From: Larkinella knui
GTDB taxonomy: Bacteria; Bacteroidota; Bacteroidia; Cytophagales; Spirosomataceae
Length of the DNA stretch: 64,000 nucleotides
Direction: 5' to 3'
NCBI RefSeq assembly: GCF_003858645.1
Contig: NZ_RQJP01000002.1
Coordinates: 558,001-622,000, forward strand
Shown: one piece after another, positions 44,694 through 52,918 of the stretch
Numbering within the stretch: the first letter of the stretch is position 1
Layout: each line of letters opens with the position of its first letter
Program-made: the position numbers and the translations under genes
Notes under the pieces: model-generated
What the model was told of the DNA's origin: nothing
What the model saw: the letters and a program-made list of their open reading frames with translations, nothing else
Database searches by the model: none

Positions 44694-45919
44694 AAATACC
44701 GTCCATGTTGGTCACCACACTGCTGCTTTGGGTTGTGGTTCAGGAAGGGTTTGCCCAGGAAAAACCGGATTACCCCGGTATCGAAGCCCAGATTCAGGCT
44801 GCCTACTCGGGCCGGAACTGGAAAAAGGTACTGGAAATCAGCCAACTAGCTATCGACAACCGAATCGACTATCTGGCGTTGCGCCAACGGGCGGGGATTG
44901 CCGGTTTTTGGCGGGGCGATTTTGCGCAAAGCCGGCGGCATTTTAGCGTGGCGCGTCGGTTCGACCACCGCGATTCCGTTTCGCTGGAATACCGGTATTA
45001 TAATCTGGTGTACGATGGGCGCGCTGCCGAAGCCGTTGCCCAGGCCGACGAATTTCCGACGGTTTTGCAACGGCGACTGGGGTTTCGCCCCCGCCAGTTC
45101 ATCACGTCCCTGAATCTGGAAAGCGGTATCAAAATCAGTTCTGTTCCCAATCAGGTCGGCAATGCGACCTATCTGACCATCGGCCTGGAACATCGCATCA
45201 GCCCGTTCGTTCAGCTTTATCAATCGCTTAGCCGGTTATCGCAGGGCTACGGTTCTGACATTCATCTGAACCAGCTGCAATACTACGTCCGTACCGATTT
45301 ACGGGTGACATCCGGCTGGCTCCTTTCACCGGCTTTTCACCGGCTTTCGGTAAACGGTTCCGGAACCACCATGACCGGCCCGCAACAGCACGGCTCGGTT
45401 TTTCACCTCAATCTGACCCGGAGCGGAGACGGCTGGAAAGTGTTTCCGGTGGTGACGTATTCGACAATCAGCAACACCGGCAACGCGTTACCCGACCAGG
45501 GTCCGCCACCCAAAGGCGGGCCTGCCAACGCCGAAAGCCAGTGGCAAATCGGGCTGGGCGCAGACTATGCCATTCATCGGGTACGGTTTCAGGGAAGTTA
45601 TGAATACCAGAAAAAACAGCTCACAGGCACCTGGAATCCGCTCTGGAATTTGAATGCGGTTTTTACGGCCTCACCGACGTTTAGCATCCGGGCGGGCTAC
45701 GGGTATTTCCACACCACCAATTTTCTGGAATCAACGACGGCCATTTACAACAACGTCCCCGACCCAACGACCGACAAAACGACCCTGCTGCTCCACTGGG
45801 GCGTCGGCCGGCGAACGTCGCTCTACCTGCTTGGCCAATACGAACGGAAGGAGTCGACTATCCTGAACCAGCATTACCACTACCTGACTGCTACAGTCGG
45901 CCTGACCATTCCATTTTAA
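44690..45919 (+). CDS. YaiO-like outer membrane beta-barrel protein
   Basis: 409 residues with a signal peptide (MKIPSMLVTTLLLWVVVQEGFAQ). An N-terminal helical, TPR-like part (about 25-125, AYSGRNWKKVLEISQLAI... GIAGFWRGDFAQSRRHF) is followed by a beta barrel of alternating strands (about 130-409) ending in VGLTIPF, the usual aromatic terminus for BAM recognition. The architecture is that of the YaiO/tetratricopeptide-barrel proteins. It is coupled by ATGA overlap to the UT-M23 gene, so an export or envelope role with that protein is likely. Confidence 0.8.
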   Translation: MKIPSMLVTTLLLWVVVQEGFAQEKPDYPGIEAQIQAAYSGRNWKKVLEISQLAIDNRIDYLALRQRAGIAGFWRGDFAQSRRHFSVARRFDHRDSVSLEYRYYNLVYDGRAAEAVAQADEFPTVLQRRLGFRPRQFITSLNLESGIKISSVPNQVGNATYLTIGLEHRISPFVQLYQSLSRLSQGYGSDIHLNQLQYYVRTDLRVTSGWLLSPAFHRLSVNGSGTTMTGPQQHGSVFHLNLTRSGDGWKVFPVVTYSTISNTGNALPDQGPPPKGGPANAESQWQIGLGADYAIHRVRFQGSYEYQKKQLTGTWNPLWNLNAVFTASPTFSIRAGYGYFHTTNFLESTTAIYNNVPDPTTDKTTLLLHWGVGRRTSLYLLGQYERKESTILNQHYHYLTATVGLTIPF

Positions 45920-45940
45920 TCGACAAACCAACTATTTAAT

Positions 45941-46552
45941 ATGAAAACCACGCAAAAAATCGCAGCCATCCTGGCTTTTAGTATTATTTCGCTGCCATCC
46001 GTGCACGCCCAAACGCTGACCGCCTTTAAGGAAAGTTATTCACTGGAAGCTAAAAAGGCGTATAAACCGGCCATCGCAGCCTTGAAGAAAACGAACGACG
46101 ATTCGTATGAAGTCAATCTGCGGCAAGGCTGGCTGCACTACCTGGCCGGTTTATTACCCGAATCGGTTACTTACTACGAAAAAGCGATTGCGCAGCGGCC
46201 CACTTCCATTGAGGCCCGATTGGGCTACGCGCTACCGGCCTCGGCCCTCAACCACTGGGATCAGGTACTGGAGCAATACCAGGCGGTTTTAAAGCTCGAC
46301 CCCAACCATACCGTCACCAACTACCGGATGGGGCTGGTATTTTATTACCGAAAGGACTACAAAACCGCCGAAGGGTATTTTCAGAAAGTGTTGAAACTGT
46401 ATCCGTTTGATCACGACAGCCTGCTCATGCTCGGCTGGACCAAATACCTGCTCGGACAAAGCAACGAAGCCCGCGGATTGTTTAATCGCGCCTTGCTGAA
46501 TACGCCAACCGACTCTTCGGCGGTGCAGGGACTGGCGGCTTTGAAACAATGA
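45941..46552 (+). CDS. Exported tetratricopeptide-repeat protein
   Basis: 203 residues with a signal peptide (ending HAQ near residue 24). There are about four TPR units, for example 'WLHYLAGLLPESVTYYEKAIAQRPTS', 'HWDQVLEQYQAVLKLDPNHT', 'KDYKTAEGYFQKVLKLYPFD' and 'GQSNEARGLFNRALLNTPTD'. The last gene of the PqqD/ATP-grasp operon, 21 bp after the barrel gene, and bounded by a strong inverted repeat. It is probably a periplasmic scaffold for the barrel or the M23 part. Confidence 0.88.
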   Translation: MKTTQKIAAILAFSIISLPSVHAQTLTAFKESYSLEAKKAYKPAIAALKKTNDDSYEVNLRQGWLHYLAGLLPESVTYYEKAIAQRPTSIEARLGYALPASALNHWDQVLEQYQAVLKLDPNHTVTNYRMGLVFYYRKDYKTAEGYFQKVLKLYPFDHDSLLMLGWTKYLLGQSNEARGLFNRALLNTPTDSSAVQGLAALKQ

Positions 46553-46568
46553 GCAATCGCTCACCCAT

Positions 46569-46636
46569 TTGTTGCCGACCCAGGCCCTTGCAACCGAACC
46601 CGTTGCGGATCGCGAAAGAGTCTGGGTCGGCAACAA
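46569..46636. terminator. Long-loop inverted repeat between convergent genes
   Basis: TTGTTGCCGACCCAG (46569-46583) and CTGGGTCGGCAACAA (46622-46636) are perfect 15-bp arms with a 38-nt loop. It lies between the TPR gene (+) and fdhD (-), so a bidirectional terminator is likely. Confidence 0.7.
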
Positions 46637-46651
46637 CTAAACCAGTCCATT

Positions 46652-47491
46652 TCAATGCTTTACGTCCGAAGTCACCGGCGAATACTGATTAAACCGGTTA
46701 TCCCGAACAAAACCGAGCAGCGTCATCCCGGCTTCTTTGGCCAGTTCCACCGCCAGGCTCGACGGGGCGCCGACAGCCGCCAGCATCGGAACACCCGCCA
46801 TCCAGCATTTTTGCACCAGTTCGAACGCGACACGCCCGCTTACCAGCACGCCAAACCGGCTCAAGGGCAACCAGCCCTGCCAGAAAGCCGCCCCGATGAG
46901 TTTATCCAGCGCGTTGTGCCGCCCGATGTCTTCCCGAACCAGCAGCAACTGCCCGTTTTCATCGAACAGGGCGGCCGCATGTAAGCCACCCGTATAGGCA
47001 AAAGTTCGTTGGGATTCGCGAAGTTTTTCCGGTAAAGCGTGAACCATTTCAGGCTCCAGGTGAAAATCGGAACCCAGTGGTTGATGGCAAACCGTCTGAA
47101 CGGCCTCGATTGACGCTTTTCCGCAAATACCGCAACTGGAAGCCGTATAGCTGTGCCGTTCCAGCCGTTTCCAATCGATGACGACACCGGGTTGCAATTC
47201 GACCCGCAAAACGTTGCCTTTTTTTTCGGAGTCGGAAACGCAATGCCGGACGGAAATGATCTGGGCCGGGCTTTCGAGTATATTTTCGGTAAACAGAAAC
47301 CCCAGCGCCAGTTCTTCGTCGTGGCCGGGCGTTCGCATCGTCACGGCGACGCTGCGTTGCTGGCGGTCGTCGGGCGGGCCGTAGCCCAGGCGGATCTCCA
47401 GCGGTTCTTCTACCGCCAGCAAATCAGTATGCTCCTGAGGCTCATGCGCCTGACTAATTTTCTGAATGCGTACAGGTGAAACGGACAACAT
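46652..47491 (-). CDS. fdhD: Formate dehydrogenase accessory sulfurtransferase FdhD
   Basis: 279 residues. FdhD carries sulfur from IscS to the molybdenum cofactor of formate dehydrogenases and some related enzymes. Family marks: EEPLEIRL near 28-34, the MRTPGHDEELALGFLFTENIL segment, the persulfide CxxC loop (SSCGICG with C120 and C123), and EDIGRHNALDKLIGA, VSGRVAFELVQK. No formate dehydrogenase gene lies in the window. It is divergent from the rhamnose operon over a 256-bp gap, so the two may share a regulatory region by chance only. Confidence 0.95.
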   Translation of the reverse strand: MLSVSPVRIQKISQAHEPQEHTDLLAVEEPLEIRLGYGPPDDRQQRSVAVTMRTPGHDEELALGFLFTENILESPAQIISVRHCVSDSEKKGNVLRVELQPGVVIDWKRLERHSYTASSCGICGKASIEAVQTVCHQPLGSDFHLEPEMVHALPEKLRESQRTFAYTGGLHAAALFDENGQLLLVREDIGRHNALDKLIGAAFWQGWLPLSRFGVLVSGRVAFELVQKCWMAGVPMLAAVGAPSSLAVELAKEAGMTLLGFVRDNRFNQYSPVTSDVKH

Positions 47492-47655
47492 ACGGTTTTT
47501 ATACTATTTATTAAAAAAACCCAATTAACCGAAAAGAGTTTAAATGAGCGTAATTTGATACTTGTCTTTCTAAAATGGCCAAATAGACAGACCTAAAATT
47601 CATTTTTCAGGCACAAAATAGGACAGTACATGAAAGTAAGCCTGTCAGAAGCTTT

Positions 47656-47663
47656 TATCTTTG
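47656..47663 (+). promoter_or_regulatory. -7 element of the rhamnose operon (TATCTTTG)
   Basis: An exact TAnnTTTG box 84 nt before the ATG at 47748 in the fdhD/rhamnose divergent gap. A small hairpin, GTCGG-CGTT-CCGAC at 47723-47736, lies just before the start codon. No -33 element or operator was clear. Confidence 0.5.
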
Positions 47664-47747
47664 GGTATAATGTTGACTAAAGCATCTTTTTAAAGAGATT
47701 TAGGCTCTGAAGAATCAATCGCGTCGGCGTTCCGACATCAATTCGAT

Positions 47748-49883
47748 ATGCTCAGTACGAACAAAACACGGCAGGCGAACGAGTTTCGTCATGTAAGCTA
47801 CTTATGGGACGAAGCGAAAGCCGCCCAACTGGCCGGTGACGAAGTAGCCCTCCTCATCTATCGTTCTAACCTTTTAGGTGCCGACCTCCGCCTGACTAAC
47901 TACGGCGGTGGGAACACATCCTGCAAAGTGATGGCCAAAGACCCACTGACCGGCAAAGACACCGAAGTGATGTGGATCAAGGGTTCCGGGGGTGACCTCG
48001 GTACGATGAAGCGAAGCGGTTTGGCGGCTTTGTACGTCGATCGGCTGCGGAGTTTGAAAAACATCTATCGGGGAATCGAATTTGAAGATGAGATGGTCGA
48101 GCTGTTCAACCACTGCATTTTCGATCTGTCTTCGAAGGCCCCGTCGATTGACACTCCCCTGCACGGTTTTCTGCCTTTCGCCCACATCGACCACCTGCAC
48201 CCGGATGCGGCCATCGCCATTGCAGCCGCCAAAGATGGCAAAAAAATTACACAGGAACTGTTCGACGGCACCATCGGCTGGGTAGAATGGCAACGCCCCG
48301 GTTTCGATCTGGGCCTGAAAATGGACGAATGTCTGCAGCAGAATCCCGGTATCCGGGGCATTATGCTGGGCTCGCACGGCTTGTTTACCTGGGGCGATAC
48401 CGCCTACGAAAGCTATATCAATACGCTGGAAGTCATCGAAAAATGTGCTGACTATCTGGAAGAAAACTACGGAAAAAGTCGCCCGGTTTTTGGTGGTGCC
48501 AAACTCCAGAGCCTCGACAAAGACGCCCGGCTGAAACAGGCGGCCACGCTGGCACCGGTGCTGCGCGGTTTCTGCTCGAACCACACCTCAATGATCGGCC
48601 ACTTTACGGACGACGAACGCGTGCTGGAATTCATCAATTCCAACGATCTGGACCGGCTGGCGCCGATGGGTACTTCCTGCCCTGACCACTTTCTGCGGAC
48701 CAAGATCAGCCCGCTGGTGCTCGACCTGAAACCGGACGAAGATGTAACCGATACGGCGGCTATTCAGGAAAAACTGGCTCCGGCCTATGAAGCCTACCGG
48801 GCGATGTATGCGGAGTATTACGAAACCTGCAAACACCCAAACAGTCCGGCCATCCGCGATAAAAATCCGGTGGTGATCCTGTGGCCCGGCGTCGGCATGT
48901 TCGCCTTTGCGAAAGACAAGCAAACCGCCCGCGTGGCGGCTGAGTTTTATACCAACGCCATCAACGTGATGAAGGGTGCCGAAGCCATTTCGGAATACAC
49001 CTCGTTGCCGCGCCAGGAAGCGTTTGACATTGAATACTGGCTGCTGGAAGAAGCGAAACTGCAGCGGATGCCGAAGCCAAAACCGTTGTCGGGCAAAATT
49101 GCCCTGATCACCGGCAGTGCGGGCGGAATCGGCAAAGCCATCGCCAAGCGGTTTGTGGCCGAGGGTGCTGTGGTGGTCATCAACGACAACGATCCCGACC
49201 GGTTGAAAGGCGCCGATGACGAATTCCGGCAGCAATACGGCCGGGATACGCACACCGCTGCAACGCTCGATGTAACCAGTGCTGAAACCATCCGGAAGGC
49301 GTTCGACGCGGCTGCCGTGGCTTTCGGCGGTGTCGATATCGTGGTGAACTGCGCGGGTTTGTCGATCTCGAAACCCATTGAAGAACATACCGAAAAAGAT
49401 TGGGATCTGCTGTACGATGTCCTGGTGAAAGGCCAGTTTCTGGTGACGCAGAAGGGCGTTGAAGTGATGCGCAAGCAGAAACTGGGCGGTGATGTTATCA
49501 ACATTGCCAGCAAGAACGGTCTGGTTTCCGGCCCCAACAACGCCGGTTACGGTTCCGCCAAAGCCGCCCAGTTGCACCTGAGCCGACTCAATGCTGCCGA
49601 ACTCGGCAAAGACCACATTCGGGTCAATGTCGTGAATCCGGATGCGGTTATTTCCGACAGTAAAATCTGGGCGGGAGCCTGGGCGGAAGGCCGAGCCAAA
49701 GCCTACGGCGTAACGGTGGAAGAACTTCCGGCTTATTACGCCAAACGCACCTTGCTGAACGAAATCATTCTGCCGGACGACATTGCCAATGCCTGTTTCG
49801 CCTTCGTGGGCGGTTTACTGAGCAAATCCACCGGCAACGTTCTGAACGTGGATGGCGGTGTGGCAATGGCCTTTGTGAGATAA
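47748..49883 (+). CDS. Bifunctional L-rhamnulose-phosphate aldolase/L-lactaldehyde dehydrogenase (RhaEW type)
   Basis: 711-residue fusion that cleaves L-rhamnulose 1-phosphate to DHAP and L-lactaldehyde and oxidises the latter to L-lactate. The class II aldolase domain (about 20-420) has HGFLPFAHIDHLHPD with its zinc His cluster and GLFTWGDTAYESYINT. The C-terminal SDR domain (about 445-711) has TGSAGGIGKAI, NCAGLS, the catalytic Ser in NIASKNG and YGSAK, and ends GNVLNVDGGVA. This fused form is common in Bacteroidota and Bacillus. It leads the operon, with the isomerase 131 bp and the kinase further on, each separated by a long inverted repeat. Confidence 0.95.
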   Translation: MLSTNKTRQANEFRHVSYLWDEAKAAQLAGDEVALLIYRSNLLGADLRLTNYGGGNTSCKVMAKDPLTGKDTEVMWIKGSGGDLGTMKRSGLAALYVDRLRSLKNIYRGIEFEDEMVELFNHCIFDLSSKAPSIDTPLHGFLPFAHIDHLHPDAAIAIAAAKDGKKITQELFDGTIGWVEWQRPGFDLGLKMDECLQQNPGIRGIMLGSHGLFTWGDTAYESYINTLEVIEKCADYLEENYGKSRPVFGGAKLQSLDKDARLKQAATLAPVLRGFCSNHTSMIGHFTDDERVLEFINSNDLDRLAPMGTSCPDHFLRTKISPLVLDLKPDEDVTDTAAIQEKLAPAYEAYRAMYAEYYETCKHPNSPAIRDKNPVVILWPGVGMFAFAKDKQTARVAAEFYTNAINVMKGAEAISEYTSLPRQEAFDIEYWLLEEAKLQRMPKPKPLSGKIALITGSAGGIGKAIAKRFVAEGAVVVINDNDPDRLKGADDEFRQQYGRDTHTAATLDVTSAETIRKAFDAAAVAFGGVDIVVNCAGLSISKPIEEHTEKDWDLLYDVLVKGQFLVTQKGVEVMRKQKLGGDVINIASKNGLVSGPNNAGYGSAKAAQLHLSRLNAAELGKDHIRVNVVNPDAVISDSKIWAGAWAEGRAKAYGVTVEELPAYYAKRTLLNEIILPDDIANACFAFVGGLLSKSTGNVLNVDGGVAMAFVR

Positions 49884-49891
49884 TAAAAGAG

Positions 49892-49993
49892 AGTTGTTTC
49901 GCGGAGTTGAGTGGAGTAAAGGGAGTTAAGCAGAGAAACGAAATACGATTCTGCGTACCTCTGATTTTCTCCGCTCAACTCCGCGAAACAACT
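49892..49993. repeat. Inverted repeat between aldolase/dehydrogenase and isomerase genes
   Basis: AGTTGTTTCGCGGAGTTGAG (49892-49911) and its exact complement at 49974-49993 are 20-bp arms, and the stem extends inward by about 5 more pairs. A run of T follows on the + strand (49993-49998). It could stop or slow transcription, or protect mRNA, inside the operon. Confidence 0.75.
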
Positions 49994-50014
49994 TTTTTAA
50001 AAACCTAAATCCTC

Positions 50015-51289
50015 ATGCAACTCGAAGCCTATAAGATTTCAGACCATAACGATAAGCTCCAGGAAGCGCACCAGCGCAAGCTGTCCTACTGGACGGAGGA
50101 AGTCGCCAACGCCGAGGAGGTCATTAAAAAACTGATCGATTTCCAGATTGCCATTCCGAGTTGGGCGCTCGGCACCGGCGGAACCCGGTTTGGCCGGTTT
50201 CCGGGCGGTGGAGAACCGCGTTCGCTGGAAGAAAAAATTGAAGACGTCGGCCTGCTGCACGCCCTCAACCAGTCGAGCGGAGCAATCTCACTGCACATTC
50301 CGTGGGACATTCCGAAAGACGGGGAAGCCATCAAAAATCTGGCGGCCAGTTTCGGCCTGCGGTTCGACGCGATGAATTCCAACACGTTTCAGGACCAGCC
50401 CAATCAGGAACACAGCTACAAATTCGGATCGTTGCAGCACGTCGATCGGGCGGTGCGCCAACAGGCGATCGAGCACAACATCGACGTGATCCGCCACGGG
50501 GTTGCGCTGGGCTCCGACTCGCTGACGGTCTGGTTGTCCGACGGCTCCTGCTTTCCGGGGCAGTTGAATTTCCGGAAAGCGTTTGAACGGACGCTGGAAA
50601 GTTTGCAGGAAATCTACGCGGCTTTGCCCGACAACTGGAAAGTTTTCGTGGAGTACAAAGCGTTTGAACCCAATTTTTACTCGATGACCGTTGGCGACTG
50701 GGGTTCGTCGCTGCTGTTTGCCAATAAGCTCGGACCGAAAGCCTACACGCTGGTCGATCTGGGCCACCACCTGCCAAATGCCAACATTGAGCAGATCGTT
50801 TCCCTGCTGTTGATGGAAGGCAAATTGGGCGGTTTCCACTTCAACGACTCCAAATACGGCGACGACGATTTGACGGTGGGCAGCATTCGCCCCTACCAGT
50901 TATTCCTGATTTTCAACGAATTGATTGAAGGAATGGACGCCAAAGGCATGAATCATGCGACGGATCTGGGTTGGATGATCGATGCCAGCCACAATGTCAA
51001 AGATCCGCTGGAAGATCTGTTGCAGTCGGTCGAAGCCATTCAACTGGCCTACGCCCAGGCGCTGCTGGTCGATCGGTTGGCGCTGGAAGAAGCCCGCAAC
51101 GGGAACGACGTGGTGCGGGCACAGGAAATTTTACAGGAAGCCTACCGCACCGATGTCCGGCCGTTGGTAGCCGAAGCACGTCGGCGGGCGGGTGGGGCCC
51201 TGAATCCCTTAACCCTCTTCCGCCAATTGAACATCCGCCAGCAACTCATCGGCGAACGGGGACTAAAAACCATCGCCACAGGACTCTAA
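50015..51289 (+). CDS. rhaI: L-rhamnose isomerase, RhaI type
   Basis: 424-residue metal-dependent isomerase turning L-rhamnose into L-rhamnulose, of the xylose-isomerase-like group (the 'L-rhamnose catabolism isomerase' subfamily) rather than E. coli RhaA. Family marks: AIPSWALGTGGTRFGRF near 45-60, SLHIPWDIP, and the metal-binding GFHFNDSKYGDDDLTVGSIRPYQLF stretch near 275-300 with the conserved Asp/His. The C-terminus (ALNPLTLFRQLNIRQQLIGERG) is typical. It lies 131 bp after the aldolase and 85 bp before the kinase, with hairpins in both gaps. Confidence 0.95.
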   Translation: MQLEAYKISDHNDKLQEAHQRKLSYWTEEVANAEEVIKKLIDFQIAIPSWALGTGGTRFGRFPGGGEPRSLEEKIEDVGLLHALNQSSGAISLHIPWDIPKDGEAIKNLAASFGLRFDAMNSNTFQDQPNQEHSYKFGSLQHVDRAVRQQAIEHNIDVIRHGVALGSDSLTVWLSDGSCFPGQLNFRKAFERTLESLQEIYAALPDNWKVFVEYKAFEPNFYSMTVGDWGSSLLFANKLGPKAYTLVDLGHHLPNANIEQIVSLLLMEGKLGGFHFNDSKYGDDDLTVGSIRPYQLFLIFNELIEGMDAKGMNHATDLGWMIDASHNVKDPLEDLLQSVEAIQLAYAQALLVDRLALEEARNGNDVVRAQEILQEAYRTDVRPLVAEARRRAGGALNPLTLFRQLNIRQQLIGERGLKTIATGL

Positions 51290-51298
51290 AATTAATTG

Positions 51299-51371
51299 GT
51301 GAAAGAGTGAGAGAGCGAAGGTAACGACGCAGCAGTCACTCTTTCGCTCTTTCGCTCTTTCATTCTTTCAC
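51299..51371. repeat. Inverted repeat between isomerase and kinase genes
   Basis: The left arm starts GTGAAAGAGTGAGAGAGCGAA (51299-51319) and the right arm ends TTCATTCTTTCAC at 51371. They pair with about two mismatches over 21 bp. The right arm also has three tandem CTCTTTCG/CTCTTTC units. It ends 4 bp before the kinase ATG, so it may affect kinase translation. Confidence 0.6.
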
Positions 51372-51374
51372 TCA

Positions 51375-52772
51375 ATGAAAACGCCCGTTATTGCCATTTT
51401 CGACGTCGGGAAGACGAATAAGAAGTTGTTTCTTTTCAACGAACGGTATGAAATCGTCTGGGAACGATCGGAGCCGTTTGACGAAATTGTGGACGACGAC
51501 GGCGATCCGTGCGAAGACCTTCCGCGGCTGACAACCTGGGTGCAATCGTTGCTGCAGGAAGTGCTGGAACTACCCCAGTTTGACATTCGGGCGCTGAATT
51601 TTTCAACGTATGGGGCCAGTTTCGTGTACCTGGACGAAGAAAGCCGGGCTATTGGGTACCTTTATAATTATCTGAAACCGTATCCCGCCGAAATCCGCCA
51701 GAAATTCTACAAAACCTACGGCGACGAAACGACGCTGGCCATGCAAACCGCTTCGCCGGCGCTGGACAGTTTGAATTCGGGCCTGATGCTATACCGCATC
51801 AAGTATGACAAACCCAAGCTGTTCCGCCGAATCTGGTATTCGCTGCATCTACCGCAGTATTTGAGCTATCTGTTTACCGGTCAGGTATTAACGGATGTAA
51901 CGAGCATTGGCTGCCACACGATGCTGTGGGATTTTAACCAAAATCAGTACCATAACTGGGTCATTGCCGAGAAACTGGATAAGCTTTTCGGACCCATTTT
52001 TACGTCCGACAGCGTGCTGAATGCCATCTGGCTCAACCATCCACTCAAGGTGGGCGTCGGTTTGCACGACAGTTCGGCGGCTTTAATCCCGTATCTGGCG
52101 TCGTTTCAGGAACCGTTTGTGCTGATTTCGACCGGAACCTGGTCGATTAGCCTCAACCCGTTCAATACCATTCCATTAACGGCGGAGGAGTTGCAATACG
52201 ACTGCCTGTGTTACCTCCATTATCAGGGGCAACCGATCAAGGCGTCACGCCTGTTTGCCGGCTACGAACACGAGCAGCAGACCAGACGGCTGGCAGCCCA
52301 TTTTAACACTTCCAGCGATTACTACAAACAGGTCGATTACGACCCGGACCTGATTCAGTATTTACGGGATTCGCGCGCCCATTCCAACAACCGGTTTGAG
52401 GACGTGAAAGCCCCTCCCCTGCAGGAATCACTTTTCAGACACCGCGATCTGGCAGTTTTCCGGACGTACGAAGAAGCCTATCACCAACTGATGCTCGACA
52501 TTGTTGCACAGCAACTGGTTTCGACCAATCTGGTTCTGGAAAACTCGCCGGTGAAACGAATCTTTGTCGACGGCGGATTCAGCAAAAATCCGATTTACAT
52601 GAATCTGCTGGCGTCGGCTTTCCCCCAAATTGAAGTGTTTGCGGCTTCTATGGCCCAGGCCACCGCCCTGGGTTCGGCTTTGGCGATCCATCACCACTGG
52701 AATACGAAACCGTTGCCCGGTGATACCATCGAGCTAAAGCATTATGCGCCCGCCGGGCGGTATGCGGTCTAA
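51375..52772 (+). CDS. rhaK: FGGY-family kinase, probable L-rhamnulokinase
   Basis: 465-residue FGGY carbohydrate kinase. The N-terminal ATP/phosphate strand IAIFDVGKTNKKLFLF (about 5-20), FSTYGASFVYLD, DVTSIGCHTMLWDF, GVGLHDSSAALIPYL and ISTGTWSISLNPF follow the two-domain FGGY plan, and IFVDGGFSKNPIYMNLLASAFP is the C-terminal FGGY signature. It is closest in style to Bacteroidota rhamnulokinases; position after the isomerase settles L-rhamnulose as substrate. The stop is followed by a 12-bp-arm hairpin that ends the operon. Confidence 0.9.
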   Translation: MKTPVIAIFDVGKTNKKLFLFNERYEIVWERSEPFDEIVDDDGDPCEDLPRLTTWVQSLLQEVLELPQFDIRALNFSTYGASFVYLDEESRAIGYLYNYLKPYPAEIRQKFYKTYGDETTLAMQTASPALDSLNSGLMLYRIKYDKPKLFRRIWYSLHLPQYLSYLFTGQVLTDVTSIGCHTMLWDFNQNQYHNWVIAEKLDKLFGPIFTSDSVLNAIWLNHPLKVGVGLHDSSAALIPYLASFQEPFVLISTGTWSISLNPFNTIPLTAEELQYDCLCYLHYQGQPIKASRLFAGYEHEQQTRRLAAHFNTSSDYYKQVDYDPDLIQYLRDSRAHSNNRFEDVKAPPLQESLFRHRDLAVFRTYEEAYHQLMLDIVAQQLVSTNLVLENSPVKRIFVDGGFSKNPIYMNLLASAFPQIEVFAASMAQATALGSALAIHHHWNTKPLPGDTIELKHYAPAGRYAV

Positions 52773-52773
52773 C

Positions 52774-52817
52774 GTACCCACGGACTGAACGGGGCCGCCC
52801 ACACGGTCCGTGGGTAC
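52774..52817 (+). terminator. Operon-end inverted repeat after the kinase
   Basis: GTACCCACGGAC (52774-52785) and GTCCGTGGGTAC (52806-52817) are perfect 12-bp arms with a 20-nt loop, beginning 2 bp after the stop. Confidence 0.65.
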
Positions 52818-52884
52818 AGTAAACCGTTCATCCCTCTAACAGACCGTATCCTCAAAAAATCCAAAACTTTTCTTCTGAAAATTT

Positions 52885-52913
52885 GGTTGATATATCAACC
52901 TACTATAAGTTTG
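52885..52913 (+). promoter_or_regulatory. MarR operator and -7 box
   Basis: GGTTGATATATCAACC (52885-52900) is a perfect 16-bp palindrome. The -7 element TAAGTTTG (52906-52913) lies 5 bp beyond it and ends 5 nt before the ATG at 52919. Autorepression is likely. Confidence 0.72.
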
Positions 52914-52918
52914 CAACC

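Noticed and set aside
48588-49616. 342-codon open frame on the - strand in the aldolase/dehydrogenase
   Set aside because: Lies wholly within a confident gene and shows no protein family.
51340-51371. CTCTTTCG-type tandem units as a possible CRISPR or VNTR
   Set aside because: Only three short imperfect units; better explained as part of an inverted repeat.
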